NCBI GenBank assembly: GCA_964371125.1
Contig: CAYJMY010000112.1
Coordinates: 1-16,166 of the forward strand
Origin: DUSC01 sp964371125
GTDB lineage: Bacteria; Pseudomonadota; Alphaproteobacteria; Rhizobiales; Rhizobiaceae
DNA length: 16,166 nucleotides
Reading direction: 5' to 3'
Position 1 is the stretch's first letter; every line of letters begins with the position of its first letter. Position numbers and translations under genes: made by a program. Below, piece after piece: positions 6,870 through 14,000 of the stretch. The notes beneath the pieces were generated by a model, which worked only from the letters and a program-made list of their open reading frames with translations, did not search any database and was not told the origin of the DNA.

Positions 6870-8264
6870 TTATCTCGGTCCCGAGCCGATGCGGCGGAAG
6901 CGCGCCGCGAAAAACCCGTCCATCCCGGACAGCGAGGTAGTTTCCAGGATGAGGTCGGCGGGCGTCGTCCTCAGCGTCCCTTCGGCGGTGACGAAGGCCG
7001 CGATCCCTGGCAGCTCGTCCGGGCGGATCGGGTCGGCAACGACGCGCTGGTCCGCCGAAAGGAACGCGGCGCGGAGGGCTTCGCCCTCCTCCGGATCGAG
7101 CGAACAGTTGGAGAAGACGATCACCCCGCCGGGCCTGACCATGCCGACGGCGCGCTCGAGCAGCCGCCGCTGCAGGCCGGCGAGCTTGGCGATGTCGTCG
7201 GGCCCTTTCGTCCAGAGAACGTCGGGATGCCGGCGCACGGTGCCGGTCGACGAGCACGGCGCATCGAGCAGCACGGCGTCGAAGAGGGCGGGCGGCGTGT
7301 AGTCGAGAAGGTCGGCCTCGACGACATCCGCTTCCAGCTTCAGCCTTTCGAGATTGGCGGCGAGGCGCTTGAGACGGTTGCGCGACTGATCGACGGCGGT
7401 GACACGCGCGCCGGCCGCCACGAGTTGCGCCGTCTTGCCGCCCGGCGCGGCGCAAAGGTCGGCCACGGAAAGCCCGCGCACGTCGCCGAGCAGACGCGCC
7501 GGCAGGGCGGCGGCGGCGTCCTGCACCCACCAGTCGCCGTCGGCGAAGCCCGGCAGATCCTGGACGGGTCCGGAGAGCCGGGCGATGCGCACGCTGCCCG
7601 TGGGCAGGACGATGCCGTCGAGGCGGTGCGCCCAGCCTGCCGCGTCGGACCTCACGGTGAAGTCGGTGGGCGGCTCGGCGCGGTGCGCGGCGAGGATGGC
7701 CGCGGCCCGTTCCTCGCCATAGGCCGCTCTCAGGCGCCTGGAGAACCAGTCGGGGGTGTCGTCGTTGGCCTTGATCTCGGCGGGAAGGGCCCGTTCCTTC
7801 ACCCGGCCAAGCGCGCGAAGCACCGCGTTGACGAGACCGGAGAAGCGCACGGTACGTGGATCGGACTTGGCATGGGCGACGGCCATGTCGACCGCCGCGC
7901 GGTCGGGCACGTCGAGGAACAGCATCTGGGCGGCGGCGACGTGGAGGATGTGCTCGAGCGAGCGCGCGTTCGGCGGCAGCGGCCGCTCCAGGCGGCGCGC
8001 GATCAGCTTGCCGATGGTGACGCGATAACGCAGCGCTGTGGCGAGGATCGCCTTGACCAGGGAGCGGTCGCGCGGCGGGAGCGCGCGGAACTGGGGGTGG
8101 CCGTGCTCGGCGTCGGTCAGCGCGTCGAGCGGCGTCCTCGCGTCGATGACGGCGCCGAGCAACCGCGCCGCCACCTGACGCGCCGCCAGGCCGGCGATGC
8201 CTTCATCCGGTTGCTGGCTGCGCTCGGCCTTGCCCCGGCCGGGCCGGGCGGCCGCCTCGGTCAC
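6870..8264 (-). CDS. rsmB: 16S rRNA m5C967 methyltransferase RsmB
   Basis: RsmB methylates cytosine 967 of 16S rRNA with S-adenosylmethionine during 30S maturation. An N-terminal NusB-like RNA-binding domain (about 20-160) precedes a Rossmann methyltransferase domain. Motif I is DLCAAPGGKT at 269-278. Motif IV is DAPCSSTG at 334-341 and carries the cysteine that releases the product. Motif VI, FSNCSLDP near 384-391, carries the nucleophilic cysteine, with Asn where many homologues have Thr. GTG at 8264 overlaps the htpX stop as GTGA, implying translational coupling, and gives 464 residues. Upstream extension to 8363 would overlap htpX by about 100 bp and is not supported by family similarity. 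The gene ends in TAA. Exact start confidence is moderate; identity is high. Confidence 0.94.
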   Translation of the reverse strand: MTEAAARPGRGKAERSQQPDEGIAGLAARQVAARLLGAVIDARTPLDALTDAEHGHPQFRALPPRDRSLVKAILATALRYRVTIGKLIARRLERPLPPNARSLEHILHVAAAQMLFLDVPDRAAVDMAVAHAKSDPRTVRFSGLVNAVLRALGRVKERALPAEIKANDDTPDWFSRRLRAAYGEERAAAILAAHRAEPPTDFTVRSDAAGWAHRLDGIVLPTGSVRIARLSGPVQDLPGFADGDWWVQDAAAALPARLLGDVRGLSVADLCAAPGGKTAQLVAAGARVTAVDQSRNRLKRLAANLERLKLEADVVEADLLDYTPPALFDAVLLDAPCSSTGTVRRHPDVLWTKGPDDIAKLAGLQRRLLERAVGMVRPGGVIVFSNCSLDPEEGEALRAAFLSADQRVVADPIRPDELPGIAAFVTAEGTLRTTPADLILETTSLSGMDGFFAARFRRIGSGPR

Positions 8265-9307
8265 GACCAGGGACCCTTCGGCCCGGTAGGACTGCGGCCC
8301 CAGCGTCCGGAAGGCTTCTTCTGCGTCGGCTCGGGCGCCTGCGTGGTCTCCGGCGCGCCCCACGGACCGGCCTTCGGCTGGGCGGTCGGCTCGTCAGACG
8401 CCGGCCTGGGAGCGCTGCGCTCCTCGCCGCGCGGCCGCGCGGCGCCGCCGCGCGCATCGGCCTGCCACTGCTGGGCGAGCTGCTCGAGCGCGGCAATGCG
8501 GTTCTCCGGCGCCGGGTGGGTCGAGAACAGACTGTCCATGCGCTCGCCCGAAAGCGGGTTGACGATGAACATGTGCGCGGTGGCGGGATTGCGCTCGGCG
8601 TCGTCGTTGCGGATGCTGCCCGCCGCGGCGGCGATCTTGCCGAGCGCCGAGGCGAGCCACAGCGGCTGGCCGCAGATCTCGGCGCCGAGCCGGTCGGCTG
8701 AATATTCGCGCGTCCGGCTGACCGCCATCTGCACCATGGCGGCGGCGAGCGGCGCGACGATCATCGCCACCAGCACGCCGACGAAGCCGAGCGGATTGTT
8801 GTTGTCGCGGTTGCCGCCGAAGAAGAAGGCGAAGTTGCCGAGCATGGAGATGGCGCCGGCGAGCGTCGCCGTCACCGTCATGGTGAGCGTGTCGCGGTTC
8901 TTCACATGTGCCAGTTCGTGCGCCATGACGCCGGCGGCCTCCTCGTAGGTGAGGCGCTGCAGCAGGCCCGTGGTGGCGGCCACGGCGGCGTTCTGCGGAT
9001 TGCGGCCGGTGGCAAACGCGTTGGGCTGCGGGCTGTCGATCAGGTAGACCTTCGGCATCGGCAGGCCGGCGCGCGCGGCGAGATCGCGGACGATGCCGTA
9101 GAACTCCGGTGCGCTCCGCTCGTCGACCTCGACGGCATGGTGCATGCGCAGCACCATCTTGTCGGCGTTCCAGTAGCTGAACAGGTTCATCGCCGCCGCG
9201 ATCAGGAAAGCGATCGTCATGCCGCCTGACCCGCCGATGAGGTAGCCAACGCCCATGAAGAGCGCGGTCATCGCCGCCAGGAGCATCGCAGTGCGGATCG
9301 TGTTCAT
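8261..9307 (-). CDS. htpX: Membrane zinc metalloprotease HtpX
   Basis: HtpX is an M48-family inner-membrane protease that degrades misfolded membrane proteins on the cytoplasmic side and is a heat-shock gene in many proteobacteria. Two N-terminal membrane segments (about 5-25 and 28-48) and two more (about 143-165 and 174-196) frame the active site. The zinc motif HELAH is at 130-134, and the third ligand is Glu201 in TREYSADRLG. The ATG at 9307 has ACGGGAA upstream. The 348 residues include a Pro/Ala/Gly-rich, apparently disordered tail from about residue 262 onward, longer than in E. coli HtpX. The stop overlaps the rsmB start by 4 nt. A TTGAAA/CCATCATATA promoter candidate lies upstream, compatible with RpoH or sigma-70 control. 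Confidence 0.96.
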   Translation of the reverse strand: MNTIRTAMLLAAMTALFMGVGYLIGGSGGMTIAFLIAAAMNLFSYWNADKMVLRMHHAVEVDERSAPEFYGIVRDLAARAGLPMPKVYLIDSPQPNAFATGRNPQNAAVAATTGLLQRLTYEEAAGVMAHELAHVKNRDTLTMTVTATLAGAISMLGNFAFFFGGNRDNNNPLGFVGVLVAMIVAPLAAAMVQMAVSRTREYSADRLGAEICGQPLWLASALGKIAAAAGSIRNDDAERNPATAHMFIVNPLSGERMDSLFSTHPAPENRIAALEQLAQQWQADARGGAARPRGEERSAPRPASDEPTAQPKAGPWGAPETTQAPEPTQKKPSGRWGRSPTGPKGPWS

Positions 9308-9335
9308 CCGAAATTCCCGTTTTTTTCAGTACCGA

Positions 9336-9352
9336 CCGGGGTCGATCCCCGG
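9336..9352 (-). promoter_or_regulatory. GC-rich hairpin in the htpX leader
   Basis: CCGGGG (9336-9341) pairs with CCCCGG (9347-9352) around a five-base loop. It lies between the proposed promoter and the htpX ribosome site, so it would be in the first part of the 5' UTR. It does not sequester the Shine-Dalgarno by simple pairing, so a thermosensor role is not shown; it may stabilise the mRNA 5' end. Confidence 0.25.
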
Positions 9353-9364
9353 AAGCGGCCGTTC

Positions 9365-9396
9365 TATATGATGGGAAGATCCGCGGGGCCTTTCAA
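9365..9396 (-). promoter_or_regulatory. Candidate htpX promoter, RpoH-like or sigma-70-like
   Basis: Read on the minus strand, TTGAAA (9396-9391) is followed after 16 bp by CCATCATATA (9374-9365). Alphaproteobacterial RpoH promoters resemble CTTGAA followed by CCCCATNT at similar spacing, so this is a fair though imperfect match, about 58 bp upstream of the htpX ATG. A sigma-70 reading using the same -35 box is equally possible. HtpX is heat-shock controlled in other proteobacteria, which favours the RpoH reading. Confidence 0.4.
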
Positions 9397-9423
9397 TCCT
9401 CGCGCCTTCCGGAACCCATAGCC

Positions 9424-9654
9424 ATGACCGACGAATCAGCTCCGACCACGTCCGCGACCGACGCCGAGCCGCAGGCCGCGCCGGCCCGCACGCTCAGCCC
9501 GGCAGCCGAGCGCGCACTCGCCGAGGCCGAGGCCCGGCGCGAGGAATACCGCCGCTACGAGGCTTCGCGTCCACGCGAGATCGGCGGCCGCGGCGGCCGC
9601 GAGCCCGGCCGCTACGGCGACTGGGAGGTGAAGGGCCTCACCGCCGACTTCTGA
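9424..9654 (+). CDS. DUF1674 / succinate dehydrogenase assembly factor 4 family protein
   Basis: A 76-residue protein. Residues 1-45 are low-complexity Ala/Thr/Glu-rich and probably disordered; the conserved block EIGGRGGREPGRYGDWE (about 52-68) and the end GLTADF are the DUF1674 signature. Eukaryotic SDHAF4/Sdh8 binds the free flavinylated SdhA subunit, limits oxidant production and helps assemble succinate dehydrogenase; the bacterial homologue is presumed to do the same in the cytoplasm. The ATG at 9424 follows a weak GGAA-like ribosome site. It is divergent from htpX across 116 bp and convergent with the UMF1 transporter, with only 16 bp between stop codons. No sdh genes are in the window. 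Family assignment is firm; function is inferred from homologues. Confidence 0.9.
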   Translation: MTDESAPTTSATDAEPQAAPARTLSPAAERALAEAEARREEYRRYEASRPREIGGRGGREPGRYGDWEVKGLTADF

Positions 9655-9661
9655 CAGCGGC

Positions 9662-9683
9662 GAAGCCGGCTCACGCCGGCTTC
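9662..9683. terminator. Bidirectional stem-loop between convergent genes
   Basis: GAAGCCGGC (9662-9670) pairs perfectly with GCCGGCTTC (9675-9683) around the loop TCAC, which includes the transporter stop codon. It lies in the 16-bp gap between the convergent sdhAF4 and UMF1 genes and extends into the transporter's 3' end. Neither side has a T-run, so termination would be weak or factor-dependent, but the position suits a shared bidirectional stop. Confidence 0.45.
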
Positions 9684-11065
9684 TGGTAGGCCCGCGTGCG
9701 CACCACCGGCAGCAAGGCGAGGCCGATGACGAACAGCACGATGATCGGCGTCACGCCGAGGCGTTGCGCGTCGACGCTCGACAGGCCGAACGCCTCCGAA
9801 GCGAAGAAGGCGGTGGCGAAGGCGATGGCCAGCGGACCGATGAAGGTGGTCGCCTTGCCCGACAGCGCGTAGAGGCCGAACGCCTCGGTTACGCGGTCGC
9901 GTTCCACCTGGTCGACCAGGAGCGTGCGCGACGAAGCCTGGATCGATCCGCCCGCGGCGCCGATCAGGGCCCCGGCGATGTAGAACATGATGTCGGGGAT
10001 GGTGCTGTCGGCCCCTTCCGCGGCAACCGTCATGAACAGGACCTCGGTCTTGGTCGTGGAGATCACCAGCAGGCAGCACAGCGACAGGACCAGGATCGAG
10101 AAACTGACGACCGGTTTCGGACCCCAGGCCTGGTCGGCGCGGCCGCCGAGCCAGGCGCCGATGGCGCCGGTCAGGTTGGCGAGGATGCCGAACACGCCGA
10201 TCTGGATGATCGACCAGCCGAGCACGCCGGCGGCGTAGATGCCGCCGAACGAATAGAGCGCGTTGAGCGCGTCGCGGTAGAACATCGAGGAGAGCAGGAA
10301 GCTGAAGTAGCTGCGGTCGGACGGCAGGCCGCGCAGTGTGGCGCCGAGCTGGGCGAGGCCCTGGCGCACGGCGCCCTTCGACGCCGCGCGGCGCACGACG
10401 TCGGGCGTGAACAGGAACATCGGCAGGATGAAGATCGCGTACCAGACCGCTGTCAGCGGGCCGGAGGCGCGGTCGCCCTCGCGCATCGCCGGGTCGAAGC
10501 CGAACAGCGGGTCGAGGCCGAGCAGCGTCTTGCCGGTCGTCGGCGATCCCGACAGCAGGCCGAGCACGATGACCAGCGAGACGATGCCGCCGACATAGCC
10601 CAGACCCCAGGCCGAGCCGGACAGGCGGCCGAGTTCGGAGCGGGGCACGAGGTTGGGCATCATGGCGTTGTTGAACACCGCCGCGAATTCCATGCCGATC
10701 AGCGCCAGCACGACGGCGAGCATGACGAACGCCATCTCCTGCGAGCCGGGCACGGCGAACCACAGCATCCAGCAACCGATGATGCCGATGATCGAAAAGA
10801 GCAGGATCCACGGCTTGCGCGGGCCGGACGCGTCGGCGATAGCGCCGAGCACCGGCGACGACAGGGCGATGATCAGGCCGCCGATGCCGGTGGCATAGCC
10901 CCAGAGCTCCTGGCCCTTGGCCGGATCGGGCGCCACGGCGGCGGCGAAGTAGGGGGCGAAGACGAAGGTGATGATCAACGTGTAGAACGGCTGCTGCGCC
11001 CAATCGAACAGCATCCAGCCCCAGATGCCGCGCTTCGAGGCGCGCTTGAACTCAGCTTCGGCCAT
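9671..11065 (-). CDS. UMF1/ATG22-type MFS transporter
   Basis: A 464-residue major facilitator with about 12 membrane helices. The N-terminus WGWMLFDWAQQPFYTLIITF is the hallmark of the UMF1 (ATG22-like) family. The MFS loop between helices 2 and 3 is GAIADASGPRKPW, and FNNAMMPNLVPRSELGRLSG, another family hallmark, lies near residue 130-150. Fungal Atg22 exports amino acids from the vacuole; bacterial members are mostly uncharacterised, so a role in amino-acid or small-solute transport is only a guess. The ATG at 11065 has GGGGGA 5 nt upstream. It is 29 bp downstream of the glutamate dehydrogenase on the same strand, so co-transcription is likely, which would fit glutamate or another amino acid as substrate. 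It ends in TGA at 9671. Confidence 0.9.
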   Translation of the reverse strand: MAEAEFKRASKRGIWGWMLFDWAQQPFYTLIITFVFAPYFAAAVAPDPAKGQELWGYATGIGGLIIALSSPVLGAIADASGPRKPWILLFSIIGIIGCWMLWFAVPGSQEMAFVMLAVVLALIGMEFAAVFNNAMMPNLVPRSELGRLSGSAWGLGYVGGIVSLVIVLGLLSGSPTTGKTLLGLDPLFGFDPAMREGDRASGPLTAVWYAIFILPMFLFTPDVVRRAASKGAVRQGLAQLGATLRGLPSDRSYFSFLLSSMFYRDALNALYSFGGIYAAGVLGWSIIQIGVFGILANLTGAIGAWLGGRADQAWGPKPVVSFSILVLSLCCLLVISTTKTEVLFMTVAAEGADSTIPDIMFYIAGALIGAAGGSIQASSRTLLVDQVERDRVTEAFGLYALSGKATTFIGPLAIAFATAFFASEAFGLSSVDAQRLGVTPIIVLFVIGLALLPVVRTRAYQKPA

Positions 11066-11094
11066 GTCGTCCCCCGGTCCCCTTCGTCAAACGC

Positions 11095-14000
11095 CTAAAG
11101 ACCGGTCAGGTCGCCCATCAGGCCTGCCGCCACGGACAGGCGCGAGACGGTGATGTCCCCGCCCTCCGTCAGCGCCTGAAGACGCTCGCGCGCCCTTGCG
11201 ATGCGCTCGCCGCCCGCCTCGATCCACGCCGCCACCGGATCCCCGGCGGCGCCGAACGACGACAGCGCGGATATCGCGATGCCCCGCCGCGCGGCGCCGA
11301 TCATGTCATTCGCCCGCGAAAGCGCAAGGCCGTCGTAATAGTCCGACGGCTGAATCGCGCGGGCGGCGTCCTCGATGCGGCCGATGCGGAACGCCTCGCT
11401 GACGCCGAAGAAGGCGCGCGCCGCGGCCTCCACCGCCACGCCGGCCTGGCGCCCGACCAGCGCAATGTCGGGGATGAGTTCGTAGACGTCGAGCGCGGCG
11501 AGGTGCTCGGCTAGCTTCGCCGGCGCCCCCGCGGCGGCGAAGCCGGCGCGCCGCGCTTCGTGCTTCTCGCGCATGAAGGGCGGCAGGATCGCCATCAGCA
11601 CCGGTTCGACCGCGGCGCGCGCGTTGCCGAGCGCCAGGATCTCGTCGCCCACCGGCAGCGACGGATCGCCGTGCTTGAGCAGCCACGCGGTCGCGGCGCG
11701 CAGCAGGCGCACGACGGACTCGTAGAAGCCAAGCTGCGCCTGGCCGTCGACGCGGTTGTCGAGGGCGTCGATCTCGGCATAGAGCGCCGGCAGCGCGAAG
11801 CCGCCGCGCGCCACCTCGAAGGCGCGCACGACTTCGGCCGGCCCGCGGCCGGTGGCGTCCTGCAACCGGCTGACGAAGGACGGCCCGCCGCGGTTGACGA
11901 GGTCGTTGGCGACGACTGTCGCGATGATCTCGCGGCGCAGCCGGTGGCCGCGGATCTCGGCGGCATAGCGCTCGCGCATCCGTGCCGGGAAGTAGCCAAG
12001 CAGGTCGGCCTCGAAATGCGGGTCGTCGGGCAGCGGGCTGGCGACGATGTCGGAGAACAGCACGATCTTGGCGTAGGCGAGCAGCACGCCGATCTCGGCC
12101 CGGGTCAGCGATTCGTCCCGTACCTGCCGCTCCGCCAGCGCCATCGGCGACGGCAGGTATTCGACGGCGCGGTCGAGCAGGCCGCGCGCCTCCAGCATGG
12201 TCATGAAGCGCGCCTGGTGTGCGAGGTCGGCGATGCCGCGGCGCTGCACCACGGAGAGCGCCAGCGTCTGCTCGTAGTTGTTGGCCAGCACCAGCTTGCC
12301 CACCTCGTCGGTCATCTGGGCGAGCAGCACGTTGCGGTCCTCGCGGGTGAGCGAGCCGGAGCGCATCGCCTGCGCCAGCGCGATCTTGATGTTGACCTCG
12401 ACGTCGGACGAGTTGACGCCGCCGGAATTGTCGATGGCGTCGGAGTTGCAGGCGCCGCCGGCGAGGCCGAACTCGATGCGGGCGCGCTGGGTGACGCCGA
12501 GATTGGCGCCCTCGCCGATCACCTTGGCGCGAACTTCCGCGGCGGTGACGCGGATGCCGTCGTTGGCGCGGTCGCCGGCGTCGGCGTTGGTCTCGGTGGA
12601 AGCGCGCACATAGGTGCCGATGCCGCCGAACCAGAGCAGGTCGACGGGCGCCCTGAGGATGGCGCTCATGATCTCGGCCGGCGTTGCCACCGTCTTGTCG
12701 AAACCGATCGCCGCCGCCGCTTCCGGAGTCAGCGTCACCGACTTCTGCGCGCGCGGCACGATCATGCCGCCGGCGGAGAGCTTGGTCTTGTCGTAGTCCT
12801 GCCAGGACGAGCGCGGCAGGGCGAACAGCCGCCGACGCTCTTCCATCGAGGCGGCCGGATCGGGGTCCGGATCGATGAAGATGTCGCGGTGGTCGAAGGC
12901 GGCGAGAAGGCGCGTCTCGTCCGAGAGCAGCATGCCGTTGCCGAACACGTCGCCCGACATGTCGCCGACGCCGACGCAGGTGAAGGGCGAGGCCTGGATG
13001 TCGCGGTTCATCTCGCGGAAGTGCCGCTTGACCGCTTCCCAGGCGCCGCGGGCGGTGATGCCCATCTTCTTGTGGTCGTAGCCCGCCGAACCGCCCGATG
13101 CGAAGGCGTCGTCCAGCCAGAAGCCGTGCGCCTGGCTGATCGAATTCGCGGTGTCGGAGAAGGTCGCGGTGCCCTTGTCGGCGGCGACGACGAAATAGGG
13201 ATCGTCGGCGTCGCGGCGCACGACGTGCGCCGGCGGGACGACCGCGCCGGCATCGAGATTGTCGGTGATGGAAAGAAGGCTGGAGACGAAGTTGATATAG
13301 GCCTGCCGCCCGGCCTCGAACACGGCGTCGCGGCCGCCGCCTGCCGGCAGACGCTTCGGATAGAAGCCGCCCTTGGCGCCGACCGGCACGATGACGGCGT
13401 TCTTGACCTGCTGCGCCTTGACCAGGCCGAGTACTTCGGTGCGGTAGTCCTGGGCGCGGTCCGACCACCTGAGCCCACCGCGCGCGACCGGGCCGAAGCG
13501 TAGGTGAACGCCCTCGACCTCCGGACCGTAGACGAAGATCTCGCGCCAGGGCCGCGGCTCCGGCAGGCCGGTGACGGCCTTCGAATCGAGCTTGAACGCA
13601 AACGAGACGCCGTCCGGCCGGTCGGGAATGAAATGGTTGGTGCGCAGCGTCGCCTCGATAAGGTTCAGGTAGCGGCGGATGATGGTGTCGTCGTCAATGC
13701 TGGGGACGGCATCGAGTTCGTCCTTGATCTTCGCCTTGAGGTGGCGCGCCGTGACCTCCCCGTCAGGCTGCGCCGGATTGAAAAGCGCGACGAACAACTG
13801 GTGCAGACCCCGCGCGATCTGCGGATAGCGGTTGAGCGTGCCGGCGATGAAGTCCTGGCTCTGCGGGATGCCGGCCTGCTGCAGATAGCGGCCATAGGCG
13901 CGCAACACGCGGATTTCCAGGGACCGCAGGCCGGCCGTCGAGGCGAGCGCGTTGTAACCGTCATTGTCGCTGTCGCCGCGCCAGACCGAGAGAAACACGT

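Noticed and set aside
6858..8948. Plus-strand open frame of 696 codons opposite rsmB and htpX
   Set aside because: A GC-rich antisense artefact spanning two clear minus-strand genes, with no recognisable domain.
9764..11098. Plus-strand open frame of 444 codons opposite the transporter
   Set aside because: Charged, Gln/Arg/Asp-rich shadow of a membrane-protein gene.
11306..13503. Two long frames (720 codons minus, 647 codons plus) inside the glutamate dehydrogenase gene
   Set aside because: Both are alternative-frame shadows of the catalytic half of the enzyme, whose own motifs are intact.
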